Assembly (NCBI GenBank): GCA_038043245.1
Contig: JBBTCH010000003.1
Span: 124,001-188,000 of the forward strand
Reading direction: 5' to 3'
DNA length: 64,000 nt
DNA from: JACPFV01 sp038043245
GTDB lineage: Bacteria; Pseudomonadota; Gammaproteobacteria; Nevskiales; Nevskiaceae
Of the stretch, positions 1 to 7,419 are shown one piece after another. Numbering within the stretch: position 1 is the first letter of the stretch; every line of letters begins with the position of its first letter. The translations under genes were made by a program, and so were the position numbers. The notes beneath the pieces were generated by a model. The model was not told the origin of the DNA and did not search any database. It saw only the letters and a list, made by a program, of their open reading frames with translations.

Positions 1-1068
1 AAAAAGATATCGTCCGTCTTCATCCTTCATCCAGCTCAGCGAGGGGTTATTGTCCAGAAACATCTGGAATCGACCTTCGCTTTCACGCAGTTCGCGCTCC
101 AGGCGTCTTTGTTCCGTGACATCCAGGCCGATGCCGGCCACGAATTTTCTGCCGTCACTGCCGGGCAGGGAGAATTTTTGAATCCACCAGTCTGCGACCT
201 TGCCATCGCGGTCCCGGGTGTTGCACTCAAATTGGACCGGCGAATCGGAATCCAATGCGCGACGGTCAGTTTCGCTGAAAAGTCGTGCTTCATCCGCCGA
301 GAAGAATGAAGTGTCGTCGCGCCCGGACCAGTCGTCCTCTTTCGCGCCGAATCGCTTTTTATGGGCCTTGTTCCGGGTGACATAGCGACCGTCATCGGTT
401 TTGATCCAGGCGATCGCCGGCGTGTATTCCAGAAACGACTTGAATCGGTCTTCGGCCTCCTGCACCGCTTTCTGAGCGTGCCGAAGCCGGGTGAAATCCC
501 ACCAGGACGAGCGCGACAGGATTTCCTGGTTGTACGCGCCCAGGACCGCGATTACGCCAAAGAAAATAAGCAGGTAGGCCTGCAGCAAGGGCACATTTCC
601 GTTGCCCGGATACAGAAACTCCAGGGCGATGGCGGCCGCTGTGAAGGCAACGGAGGTCGGAGCGATCCTGGCCCAGCTGAAGCCGCCAAAGAACGTGATG
701 GCGATCAGCGTGACGCCAAACATGCCCGCGGGATAGCGCATTTCCCCTTCGAGGGAAAAATACCGGAAAACGAGGATCACGGACAGCAGAATGACCACGG
801 CCGCGCTTTGAACGCCCTGCGCCCAGACCCGGGGTGTTCGAAAAAAGCTGACGGCCGCGGCAGCGAGACAGATCGGCATCACCAGAGCCAGTTCGAGGAT
901 CACCAGTAATTGCGCCATGGCCGGCGAAGGCAGAAACAGATAGTCCTGATACAGCGGCGCCAGCCCGAATCCCAGGGCGAACGCTACAAATAATCCTGTT
1001 CTCGCCGCTCTCAAGCTTCGCCGCAGATATTCGCGGAACGCGATTTCCAGGTCGGGCGGGAAACGCAT
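1..1068 (-). CDS. Membrane-bound PAS-domain sensor protein (3' end outside window)
   Basis: The minus-strand frame stays open from an ATG at 1068 to the window edge (356 codons seen). The N-terminal ~190 residues contain several hydrophobic stretches that look like an integral-membrane sensor. Two PAS-like segments follow: one begins near FKSFLEYTPAIAWIKTDDGR and ends with VAGIGLDVTEQRRLERE, the other begins with GRFQMFLDNNPSLSWMKDED at the very edge. PAS domains sense ligands or redox state and pass signals to an attached output domain. That output (histidine kinase, GGDEF or EAL) is cut off, so the enzymatic class cannot be called. The frame has no detectable break. Its start lies 38 bp from an 11-G tract. 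The gene reads in the same direction as the csrA run and begins beyond that run's terminator. Confidence 0.75.
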   Translation of the reverse strand, partial: MRFPPDLEIAFREYLRRSLRAARTGLFVAFALGFGLAPLYQDYLFLPSPAMAQLLVILELALVMPICLAAAAVSFFRTPRVWAQGVQSAAVVILLSVILVFRYFSLEGEMRYPAGMFGVTLIAITFFGGFSWARIAPTSVAFTAAAIALEFLYPGNGNVPLLQAYLLIFFGVIAVLGAYNQEILSRSSWWDFTRLRHAQKAVQEAEDRFKSFLEYTPAIAWIKTDDGRYVTRNKAHKKRFGAKEDDWSGRDDTSFFSADEARLFSETDRRALDSDSPVQFECNTRDRDGKVADWWIQKFSLPGSDGRKFVAGIGLDVTEQRRLERELRESEGRFQMFLDNNPSLSWMKDEDGRYLF

Positions 1069-1106
1069 GTCACGCACTTCTCTGCTCAATTTGCGATGCA
1101 ATTTGT

Positions 1107-1117
1107 GGGGGGGGGGG
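1107..1117. repeat. Homopolymeric G11 (C11 on minus) tract
   Basis: Eleven consecutive G residues lie in the short spacer between the csrA-run terminator and the PAS sensor gene, 39-49 nt upstream of the sensor ATG. Tracts of this length are prone to slipped-strand length change. Whether it touches a promoter is not resolved. Confidence 0.8.
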
Positions 1118-1207
1118 TATTCACTTTGTCTTGCTGTCTATAGGAGGGCTTGTCTCAAGAGTCAGACACTATCGCGCGAATCCTTCCGGGCGCGCCAGTT
1201 TTCAGCG

Positions 1208-1241
1208 AAAAAAGAAACCCGCTTCTGGCGGGTTTCTTTTT
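1208..1241 (-). terminator. Rho-independent terminator after csrA (bidirectional shape)
   Basis: A perfect 9-bp stem (1214-1222 with 1228-1236) and a 5-base loop are flanked by A-rich and T-rich runs that extend the pairing. It lies just beyond the csrA stop codon on the minus strand. Because it has A runs on one side and T runs on the other, it could stop transcription from either strand. Confidence 0.85.
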
Positions 1242-1259
1242 CGTTTGAGGGCGCGTTCG

Positions 1260-1445
1260 CTATTCGGGTTTTTTCGCGGCTTCGTCAGCCTGAATGCGCC
1301 CCGCGACTTCTTCGCGGTGCACGGCGACATCCTTGGGCGCCTTGATGCCGATGCGCACCTGGTTGCCTTTGAGGCCGAGGACGGAGACGACGATCTGATC
1401 GCCGATGACGATGGTTTCGCCGACGCGGCGGGTGAGTATCAGCAC
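1260..1445 (-). CDS. csrA: Carbon storage regulator CsrA
   Basis: 61-residue global post-transcriptional regulator; family members are about 60-65 residues. The N-terminus MLILTRRVGETIVIGD and the C-terminal segment AVHREEV are classic. The dimer binds GGA-containing hairpins in mRNA leaders and changes translation and stability of target messages. The start is a GTG at 1443-1445 preceded by an AGGA ribosome-binding site. It is last in the run prmA-alaS-lysC-csrA, the usual gammaproteobacterial neighbourhood, and is followed by a strong terminator. The leader has four GGA triplets, one of them in the ribosome-binding site, which suggests autoregulation. Confidence 0.97.
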   Translation of the reverse strand: MLILTRRVGETIVIGDQIVVSVLGLKGNQVRIGIKAPKDVAVHREEVAGRIQADEAAKKPE

Positions 1446-1475
1446 GGTCCTGCTCCCTCGCTGCCCGCTCCGTCC
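1446..1475 (-). promoter_or_regulatory. csrA leader with four GGA motifs
   Basis: Read on the minus strand, the 30 nt before the GTG start hold GGA triplets complementary to 1473-1475, 1469-1471, 1454-1456 and 1448-1450; the last is part of the ribosome-binding site. CsrA binds GGA sites, and in E. coli it represses its own translation through such a leader. Autoregulation here is inferred. Confidence 0.5.
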
Positions 1476-1486
1476 GTGGATGCGTA

Positions 1487-1513
1487 TAGCCGCAGCGTTT
1501 AGTTATGCGGCTA
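1487..1513 (-). other. Stem-loop in the lysC-csrA spacer
   Basis: A perfect 8-bp inverted repeat (1487-1494 with 1506-1513) with an 11-base loop lies directly after the lysC stop. There is no T run on the minus-strand side, so it is more likely an mRNA-processing or stability hairpin than a complete intrinsic terminator. Confidence 0.5.
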
Positions 1514-1515
1514 GC

Positions 1516-2745
1516 TTAACCCGGCGCCTGTTCCAGACCAAAGGCCTTGTGCAGGGTGCGCACCGCCAGTTCCAGATACTTGTCCTGCACCGCGACCGAG
1601 ATCTTGATCTCGGAGGTCGAGATCATCTGGATGTTGATGCCTTCGGCGGCCAGCGCCTTGAACATCTTGGCGGCGATGCCGGCGTGCGAGCGCATGCCGA
1701 CGCCGACCAGCGAGACCTTGACGATGTCGGTGGAGGTGCGCACGCCCTTGGCGCCGAGTTCTTTCGCCACGCGCTTGACCACTTCGGCGGTTTTCTCGAT
1801 GTCGTTGCGGTGCACGGTGAAGGTGAAGTCGGTGCTGCCGTCGGCGCCGACGTTCTGCACGATCATGTCCACTTCGATGTTGGCCTCGCCCACGGGCCCG
1901 AGGATCGCGGCGGCGATGCCGGGACGGTCGGGCACGCCGTTCATGGTGATCTGCGCCTCGTCGCGGTTGAAGGCGATACCGGAAATCAGCGGGTCTTCCA
2001 TCTTTGAGTCCTCATCTTCAAGCGTGATCAGCGTGCCGGGGCCTTCGACGAAAGTCGAAAGCACGCGCAGCGGAACCTTGTATTTGCCGGCGAATTCCAC
2101 CGCGCGGATTTGCAGCACTTTCGAGCCGAGGCTCGCCATCTCGAGCATTTCTTCGAACGTGATGCGGTCCAGCCGGCGCGCTTTCGGCTCGACGCGTGGA
2201 TCGGTGGTGTAGACGCCGTCCACATCGGTATAGATCTGGCATTCGTCGGCCTTGAGCGCGGCGGCCAGCGCCACGCCCGTGGTATCCGAGCCACCGCGGC
2301 CGAGCGTGGCGGTGCTGCCATCCGGCGCGATGCCCTGGAATCCGGCGACCACCGGCACGATGCCGGCATCGCAGTCGGCACGCAGGCGCTCGGCGTCGAT
2401 CGCCTGGATGCGCGCCTTGGTGTAGGCCTCGTCGGTGCGGATGGCGACCTGCGGGCCGGTATACGAGCGCGCCGGCACGCCGGCTTTTTCCAGCGCCAGC
2501 GCCAACAGGCCGATGGTGACTTGTTCGCCGGTCGAGGCGATCTGGTCCATCTCACGACCCGAACCGCGCGGATTGATCGACTTGGCGAGCTTCAAAAGTC
2601 GATCGGTTTCGCCGGACATCGCGGACACGACGACGACAACCTGATGGCCTTTCGCACGCGTTGCCGCAATCTTGCTGGCGACATGCTCGATGCGCTCGAC
2701 CGAGCCCATCGAGGTGCCGCCATATTTCTGGACTATGAGAGACAT
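1516..2745 (-). CDS. lysC: Aspartokinase (LysC type)
   Basis: 409 residues, the normal size of a monofunctional aspartokinase. It phosphorylates L-aspartate, the first step toward lysine, threonine, methionine and diaminopimelate. The N-terminus MSLIVQKYGGTSMGS holds the KxGGTS catalytic motif, GGSDTTG lies in the amino-acid kinase domain, and two ACT domains occupy the C-terminal ~140 residues (VPDRPGIAAAILGPVGEAN is the first). The ACT domains indicate feedback control by lysine and/or threonine. It lies between alaS and csrA. A palindromic repeat fills the upstream spacer. No lysine riboswitch-like structure is visible, since that spacer is taken up by the repeat. Confidence 0.97.
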   Translation of the reverse strand: MSLIVQKYGGTSMGSVERIEHVASKIAATRAKGHQVVVVVSAMSGETDRLLKLAKSINPRGSGREMDQIASTGEQVTIGLLALALEKAGVPARSYTGPQVAIRTDEAYTKARIQAIDAERLRADCDAGIVPVVAGFQGIAPDGSTATLGRGGSDTTGVALAAALKADECQIYTDVDGVYTTDPRVEPKARRLDRITFEEMLEMASLGSKVLQIRAVEFAGKYKVPLRVLSTFVEGPGTLITLEDEDSKMEDPLISGIAFNRDEAQITMNGVPDRPGIAAAILGPVGEANIEVDMIVQNVGADGSTDFTFTVHRNDIEKTAEVVKRVAKELGAKGVRTSTDIVKVSLVGVGMRSHAGIAAKMFKALAAEGINIQMISTSEIKISVAVQDKYLELAVRTLHKAFGLEQAPG

Positions 2746-2756
2746 GCGTTTAATTG

Positions 2757-2840
2757 TGTCATTCCGAGCATCGCGAGGAATCTGATCAGATCCTTCCCCC
2801 TCAAGGGGGGACTGAACAGAGTCGTTCGCTCAGGATGACA
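2757..2840. repeat. Palindromic repeat, family A (copy 1)
   Basis: An 84-bp element fills the lysC-alaS spacer. Its ends pair imperfectly (TGTCATTCCGAGC at 2757-2769 with GCTCAGGATGACA at 2828-2840; two mismatches), and an inner C5/G5 hairpin is near 2795-2810. A related copy is at 23892-23956. Confidence 0.8.
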
Positions 2841-2842
2841 GC

Positions 2843-5800
2843 TTAGAGTTTTCCTTCCACCCAAGCCGTCACACTGGCAATCGCTTTCGGTAAATGCTCG
2901 GGCTGCGTTCCTCCAGCCTGCGCCATGTCGGGACGGCCGCCGCCCTTGCCACCGACCTGGCCGGCGACGAAGTTCACCAGTTCACCCGCCTTCACTTTCG
3001 CGGTGAGATCGGCGGTGACGCCGGCAATCAGGCTGGCTTTGCCGTCGCTGGCTGAGCCGAGCAGGATGATGGCTGAGCCCAGCTTGTTCTTGAGCTGGTC
3101 CATCAGCGTGCGCAATCCATCTCCGTCCATGCCGTCCACCTGCGCGGCGAGCAGCTTCACGCCCTTGATCTCTTTTACCTGCGCAGACAGGTCATCACCG
3201 GCGCTCGACGCCAGCTTGCCTTTGAGCGCGGCCAGTTCCTTTTCCAGTGTTTTGGTGCGCTCCAGCGCCTGCTGGATTTTTTCCGTCAGGTCATCGGGGT
3301 TGGCGCGCAATAATCCCGCTGCATCCTTCAGTTTGTTTTCAGTGGCCTGAACATAGGCGAGGGCGTTGGCGCCTGTGACCGCCTCGACACGGCGGATGCC
3401 GGCGGCGACGCCGCCTTCGCTGACGATCTTGAAAAGGCCGATGTCGCCGGTACGCGACACATGGGTGCCGCCGCAAAGCTCAGTGCTGAACTCGCCCATC
3501 TTCAGCACGCGCACTTCGTCGCCGTACTTTTCGCCAAACAACGCCATGGCGCCGGACTTGATCGCCTCGTCGTACTTCATCAGCGTCGCCGCGACCGGCA
3601 CGTTGGCCAGCACCGCCTGATTCACCTGTTTTTCAATCTCGGCGATTTCCTCTGGCTTTACCGGCTGATTGTGCGAAAAATCGAAGCGCGTGCGCGCGTC
3701 GTCCACCAGCGAGCCTTTCTGGCTGACGTGGGTACCGAGCACGTCGCGCAGCGCCGAATGCAGCAGGTGGGTGGCGGAATGGTTGCGCTTGGTCGCCTCG
3801 CGGCGCGCGACGTCAATTTCTGCGCTGACGGTGTCGCCGGTCTTCAGCGATCCGGATTTGAGTTTGCCGTTATGCGCAAAACCGCCGCCGGCGATTTTCT
3901 GCGTGTCGCTGACCTCAAAAATTAACCCCCTCTCCCCCTTGGGGGAGAGGGTTGGGGTGAGGGGGTTGCTGCTCACCGAGCGCCCCTCACCCTGGCCCTC
4001 TCCCCGTGAAACGGGGAGAGGGGAAGTAAGAGAGCCGGTATCACCAACCTGGCCGCCGGATTCGGCATAGAACGGCGTGTGGTCGAGCACCACCACGCCT
4101 TCGCCGCCGCCGGCGAGCTGATTCACTGGCTGCCCGTTCTTGTACAGCGCCACGACTTTGGCCTTGGCGAGCTTGGTTTCCTGATAACCCTCGAAGCAGG
4201 TTGCTGCGCCATCGTATTTCAGGGTTTCGTTGGCGCCGAACTTGCTGGCCGCACGGGCGCGCGTGCGCTGCGCATCCATCTCGCGCTCGTAGCCGGCCTC
4301 GTCCAGCTTCAGGTTGCGCTCGCGCGCGATGTCGGCGGTCAGGTCAATCGGGAATCCATAGGTGTCGTAGAGCTTGAAAACAAGCTTGCCACTAATGAGT
4401 TGCTTGGAGAGTTCATGCCGCGACACAAAGTGCAATCGAAATTTTGGGCTGATGCTAGCGAGGCATTGAGATATTTCTAAATTATTTGCAGTGGTATTGC
4501 CCTCGACAACTATGTAATTTATTTCCGCAAGGTTCTTGTCAATAAGCGAGTTCTCTAATAATTGACGCGCATCTGTAAGCGCCTGCCCACCGTTGAGATT
4601 GTCGTCAGCGACTACCGCAACCACCTGTATTTTCCTGCCATCCTTTTCTATGTAACCGTCGTAATAATTTTGATTTCGGTAACCTGCAAAGATATCGGCG
4701 TTATGTTTTTCGGCGAACGACATGAAACATCTTTTCGCTGGATGCAATTCTTCCTCGAGCAGCTTCATGCCCTTGTCGAGGGTGATGGCGAAGCTGTCCT
4801 CCTCGGCACGGATCGCTTTTTCGATGGACGCCTGCTGCTGACGCAGCTGCGGATAAGCCTCGCCCATGATTTCGGCGAGCGGCGCCACCAGCTTGAAGAA
4901 GAACGGCTCGTTGAGGCCCAGCTTGTAACCGTGGCGGATGCCACGACGCATGATCCGGCGCAGCACATAGCCGCGGCCTTCGTTGGACGGCAACACACCG
5001 TCGGCGATCAAAAAGCTGGTCGCGCGAATGTGATCGGCGATGACTTTCTGCGAGGCATTGGTGTGCGGCGCCTGCTTGGCCAGCTTGGCGACTGCGCCGA
5101 TCAGGTGCTTGAAAGTGTCGGTCTGGTAGTTGTCGTGCGTGCCTTGCATCAGCGCGCAGATGCGTTCCAGCCCCATGCCGGTATCCACGCTCGGCGCCGG
5201 CAGCTTCTTCAGCTGGCCGTCGCTGCCGCGCTCGAACTGCATGAACACCAGATTCCAGATCTCGATCCAGCGGTCGCCGTCCTCGTCCTTGCTGCCCGGC
5301 GGGCCGCCGGCGATTGCCGGGCCGTGGTCGTAGAAGATTTCGCTGCACGGGCCGCAGGGGCCGGTGTCGCCCATCGCCCAGAAATTGTCTGAAACGTATT
5401 TGGCACCTTTGTCGCCGATGCGCACAATGCGGTCAGCCGGCAGGCCGATCTCCTTGTGCCAGATGTCGTAGGCCTCGTCGTCGGACTCGTACACCGTGAC
5501 CAGCAGGCGCGACTTGTCGATGCCCAGCCACTGCTTATCGGTGATGAATTCCCACGCGAAATGAATGGCGTCCTTCTTGAAGTAGTCGCCGAAGCTGAAG
5601 TTGCCGAGCATCTCGAACAGGGTGTGATGGCGCGCGGTGTAGCCGACGTTCTCAAGATCGTTGTGCTTGCCGCCGGCGCGCACGCACTTCTGCGACGACG
5701 CCGCGCGCACATACGGGCGCTTGTCCTGGCCGGTGAAAACGTCCTTGAATGGCACCATGCCGGCGTTGGTGAACAGCAGCGTCGGGTCGTTGCCGGGCAC

Positions 5801-5881
5801 GAGCGAAGACGAGGGCACCACGGTGTGGCCCTTGCTCCTGAAAAACTCCAGGAATTTCGCTCGCAGCTCATTCGTATTCAT
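2843..5881 (-). CDS. alaS: Alanyl-tRNA synthetase with two in-frame insertions
   Basis: 1012 residues against the usual ~875. It charges tRNA-Ala. Order: class II catalytic core from residue 1 (motif region SNEGRGYVLRRIMRRG near 299-314), tRNA-recognition helices, editing domain with zinc ligands HSATHLLH (701-708) and CGGTH (803-807), then a coiled C-terminal region with the DHHA1-type end (GGGRPDMAQAGG). Two stretches interrupt the family pattern without breaking the frame: about 114 residues at 381-494, between LLEEEL and the conserved FKLYDTYGFPIDL, and about 38 residues at 617-655, encoded by a palindromic repeat. Removing both leaves ~860 residues, the normal size. All editing ligands are intact, so the enzyme is probably functional. 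The start lies 14 bp after the prmA stop. Confidence 0.96.
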   Translation of the reverse strand: MNTNELRAKFLEFFRSKGHTVVPSSSLVPGNDPTLLFTNAGMVPFKDVFTGQDKRPYVRAASSQKCVRAGGKHNDLENVGYTARHHTLFEMLGNFSFGDYFKKDAIHFAWEFITDKQWLGIDKSRLLVTVYESDDEAYDIWHKEIGLPADRIVRIGDKGAKYVSDNFWAMGDTGPCGPCSEIFYDHGPAIAGGPPGSKDEDGDRWIEIWNLVFMQFERGSDGQLKKLPAPSVDTGMGLERICALMQGTHDNYQTDTFKHLIGAVAKLAKQAPHTNASQKVIADHIRATSFLIADGVLPSNEGRGYVLRRIMRRGIRHGYKLGLNEPFFFKLVAPLAEIMGEAYPQLRQQQASIEKAIRAEEDSFAITLDKGMKLLEEELHPAKRCFMSFAEKHNADIFAGYRNQNYYDGYIEKDGRKIQVVAVVADDNLNGGQALTDARQLLENSLIDKNLAEINYIVVEGNTTANNLEISQCLASISPKFRLHFVSRHELSKQLISGKLVFKLYDTYGFPIDLTADIARERNLKLDEAGYEREMDAQRTRARAASKFGANETLKYDGAATCFEGYQETKLAKAKVVALYKNGQPVNQLAGGGEGVVVLDHTPFYAESGGQVGDTGSLTSPLPVSRGEGQGEGRSVSSNPLTPTLSPKGERGLIFEVSDTQKIAGGGFAHNGKLKSGSLKTGDTVSAEIDVARREATKRNHSATHLLHSALRDVLGTHVSQKGSLVDDARTRFDFSHNQPVKPEEIAEIEKQVNQAVLANVPVAATLMKYDEAIKSGAMALFGEKYGDEVRVLKMGEFSTELCGGTHVSRTGDIGLFKIVSEGGVAAGIRRVEAVTGANALAYVQATENKLKDAAGLLRANPDDLTEKIQQALERTKTLEKELAALKGKLASSAGDDLSAQVKEIKGVKLLAAQVDGMDGDGLRTLMDQLKNKLGSAIILLGSASDGKASLIAGVTADLTAKVKAGELVNFVAGQVGGKGGGRPDMAQAGGTQPEHLPKAIASVTAWVEGKL
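3919..4033. repeat. Palindromic repeat, family C, inserted in-frame in alaS
   Basis: Two hairpins with C/T-rich and G/A-rich arms (about 3925-3960 and 3982-4022) are joined by a short link. In alaS they are read as a Pro/Ser/Gly-rich peptide including LTPTLSPKGERG and SPLPVSRGEGQGEG. The same hairpin type recurs at 59550-59651 in an intergenic position. The length keeps the alaS frame open. Confidence 0.85.
4399..4741 (-). other. AT-rich in-frame insertion in alaS encoding ~114 residues
   Basis: The stretch codes for residues 381-494 of AlaS and is absent from the family pattern as I know it. By hand count, 4441-4740 is about 43% G+C, visibly below the flanking gene. The encoded segment alternates predicted strands and helices (KIQVVAVVADD, ALTDARQLLENSLI, EINYIVVEGN, FRLHFVSRHEL), so it could be a small alpha/beta domain. 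No known domain was recognised. The base composition suggests separate acquisition. Confidence 0.7.
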
Positions 5882-5895
5882 AGCGGGCGCGAATC

Positions 5896-6765
5896 TTAGC
5901 GGACACCGCTCAGCAGTGCCCAGTTTTCGCGACTGGCGACAATCTTCAGCGCCACTTTCGGCGCATAGGCTTGGCGGATTTCTTTGGCTTGGTTTTTCAG
6001 CAAACCGGCCAGCGCAATCGGCCCACCTGCTTTCAGGCAGCGCGTGAGTTTTGGCGCCAGCTCAATCAGAGGATTGGCGAGGATGTTGGCGATGACGAGG
6101 TCGTGAGTCTTGGGCTTGAACTGGTGGGGCAGGCACACGCTCATTCGCTGCGCCACTTTATTGGCGCGGGCGTTGTTCAGCGTCGCCGTCGGCGCCTGCG
6201 GATCGAGGTCCACACCGACGGCGCGTGCCGCGCCAAGTTTCAGCGCGGCGATGGCGAGGATGCCGCTGCCGCAGCCGTAATCGAGCACGGTTTTGCCGCG
6301 CAGATCCTGCTGCGACAGCCATTCGAGACACAGTGCCGTGGTGGGATGCGCGCCGGTGCCAAAGGCCAGGCCAGGGTCGAGCTTCACCACCACCGCGTTT
6401 TTCGCCCTGACCTTGCGATGTGTCGGGCAGACCCAGAGGTTTTTGCCGAAGCGCACCGGCCGCATTTTCCTGCGGCTGGCAGCGATCCAGTCGCGGTCGG
6501 CGATGCGCTTGCGTTCAACGCGCGCGGATTTCCCGTCGGGCAGCAGCTCAAGCAACGCGGCTTGCGTGGCGTCGAGATTCTGTTTCTGCGGGAACAGACC
6601 AACGGTGCGCGTCTGTTTCCACAGCGGCATCTCGCCCGGCCAGGGTTCGAACTGCGGATCGTCCGCTGCGTCGCGGAAACTCACCGACAGCGCACCGTTC
6701 GCAAGCAGGATTTCCTCCGCGAATTGCGGATGACGGCTGAAAACCGAGAGTTCTATCCAGGACAT
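5896..6765 (-). CDS. prmA: Ribosomal protein L11 methyltransferase
   Basis: 289 residues, typical for PrmA. It trimethylates lysines and the N-terminus of ribosomal protein L11 using S-adenosylmethionine. The diagnostic LDPGLAFGTGAHPTTALCL precedes the SAM-binding loop VLDYGCGSGILAIAAL, and the N-terminal ~90 residues form the substrate-recognition domain. The start ATG at 6765 fits the conserved MSWIELSV-type N-terminus. prmA normally follows accC; here a toxin-antitoxin pair with its own terminator lies between them, so prmA may need a separate promoter in 6766-6823, though no convincing one is visible. alaS follows after 14 bp. Confidence 0.96.
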   Translation of the reverse strand: MSWIELSVFSRHPQFAEEILLANGALSVSFRDAADDPQFEPWPGEMPLWKQTRTVGLFPQKQNLDATQAALLELLPDGKSARVERKRIADRDWIAASRRKMRPVRFGKNLWVCPTHRKVRAKNAVVVKLDPGLAFGTGAHPTTALCLEWLSQQDLRGKTVLDYGCGSGILAIAALKLGAARAVGVDLDPQAPTATLNNARANKVAQRMSVCLPHQFKPKTHDLVIANILANPLIELAPKLTRCLKAGGPIALAGLLKNQAKEIRQAYAPKVALKIVASRENWALLSGVR

Positions 6766-6823
6766 GGGTTAAATGAGCCCCACCCGCTTATGGGCATTTC
6801 ATGCCGTTTTCGGGCTCGCGATG

Positions 6824-6852
6824 AAAAACAGTGGTACTAAAAGTGTACCACC
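6824..6852 (-). terminator. Terminator downstream of the toxin gene
   Basis: A perfect 7-bp inverted repeat (GTGGTAC at 6831-6837, GTACCAC at 6845-6851) is followed, on the minus strand, by a T-rich run at 6824-6829. It lies ~50 bp after the RelE stop and would separate the toxin-antitoxin transcript from prmA. Confidence 0.65.
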
Positions 6853-6899
6853 TGTTTTCTTGCAATCCCTGTTTCGGGCTTGAAAATGCCTCAAGCGGG

Positions 6900-7157
6900 T
6901 TATCGATAAACGTCCTTGCGATGGCCGATTTTGATGACCTCGACGATCACCTGAGCATCGTAAATGTTGTACAGAATTCGATAATCGCCTTGGCGGATTC
7001 GATACTTCTCATCGCCAGAGAGTTTCTCCGAGCCGGGCGGCCGCGGATTGGTTTTGAGTGTCTCGGCTTTCGCGAGAATGCGCTGGACGTCGGCCTTCGG
7101 CAGGCCGCGCAGATCCTTGGCTACCGAGGCCTTGTAGCGCAACTCATAAATCGCCAT
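6900..7157 (-). CDS. RelE/ParE-family toxin
   Basis: 85 residues, the typical size. RelE toxins cleave mRNA in the ribosomal A site; ParE relatives poison gyrase, and sequence alone does not separate the two cleanly. The pattern favours RelE: IYELRYKASVAKDLRGLPK, then KTNPRPPGSEKLSG and the core GDYRILYNI with the conserved basic residue, ending IKIGHRKDVYR. Its start overlaps the end of the antitoxin gene by 14 bp, the usual coupling of type II modules. A terminator follows. Confidence 0.88.
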   Translation of the reverse strand: MAIYELRYKASVAKDLRGLPKADVQRILAKAETLKTNPRPPGSEKLSGDEKYRIRQGDYRILYNIYDAQVIVEVIKIGHRKDVYR

Positions 7158-7377
7158 TGGCCTTGAGTTTCTTCAGCAGTTCCTCATAGCTAAGACTCTT
7201 TTCATGCTTGCGTTCGTCGAACGCCGCGAGGTCGTCGAAATCTTCCTTGAGCGCTTGGCGTAGCGCAGCGGACACCAGATCAGAAATGGACTTGTGCGTG
7301 CTGGCCGCTTTCAGGCGCAGGGCCTGATGTACGGCCGGATCGAGGTAGACGGTGGCGCGAGTGAGGGTGGCTTGCAT
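7144..7377 (-). CDS. Ribbon-helix-helix antitoxin partner of RelE
   Basis: 77 residues from the ATG at 7377, chosen over an upstream ATG at 7416 because AAGG lies 6 bases before it and the longer frame would run through the palindromic operator. The N-terminal TRATVYLDPAVHQALRLKA has the beta-strand/helix pattern of RHH (CopG/RelB/ParD-type) DNA-binding dimers. The charged C-terminal half (EDFDDLAAFDERKHEKSLSY) would wrap and neutralise the toxin. It overlaps the toxin gene by 14 bp and lies just after accC, with only the operator between them. Confidence 0.85.
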   Translation of the reverse strand: MQATLTRATVYLDPAVHQALRLKAASTHKSISDLVSAALRQALKEDFDDLAAFDERKHEKSLSYEELLKKLKANGDL

Positions 7378-7378
7378 G

Positions 7379-7410
7379 AAGTGCCTTGACGTTATGACGT
7401 CAAAGCACTT
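7379..7410. promoter_or_regulatory. Near-perfect palindrome, likely antitoxin operator
   Basis: Arms of 14 bp (7379-7392 and 7397-7410) with one mismatch are separated by 4 bp. The palindrome starts next to the antitoxin ATG, covers its ribosome-binding site and fits exactly between the accC stop and the antitoxin start. RHH antitoxins bind such palindromes to repress their own operon. Confidence 0.7.
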
Positions 7411-7419
7411 TAACACGGG

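Noticed and set aside
361..909. 182-codon plus-strand frame near the left edge
   Set aside because: It is antisense to the continuous PAS sensor frame, which has recognisable domains.
1446..1515. tRNA-Ser gene near csrA, as in some gammaproteobacteria
   Set aside because: No cloverleaf or CCA-type end could be built here or in 1069-1259.
2746..2842. Lysine riboswitch or attenuator between alaS and lysC
   Set aside because: The whole spacer is explained by the family A palindromic repeat.
4562..5392. 276-codon plus-strand frame opposite the alaS AT-rich insertion
   Set aside because: Considered as a gene carried by the insertion, but most of it is antisense to conserved AlaS core and shows no motif.
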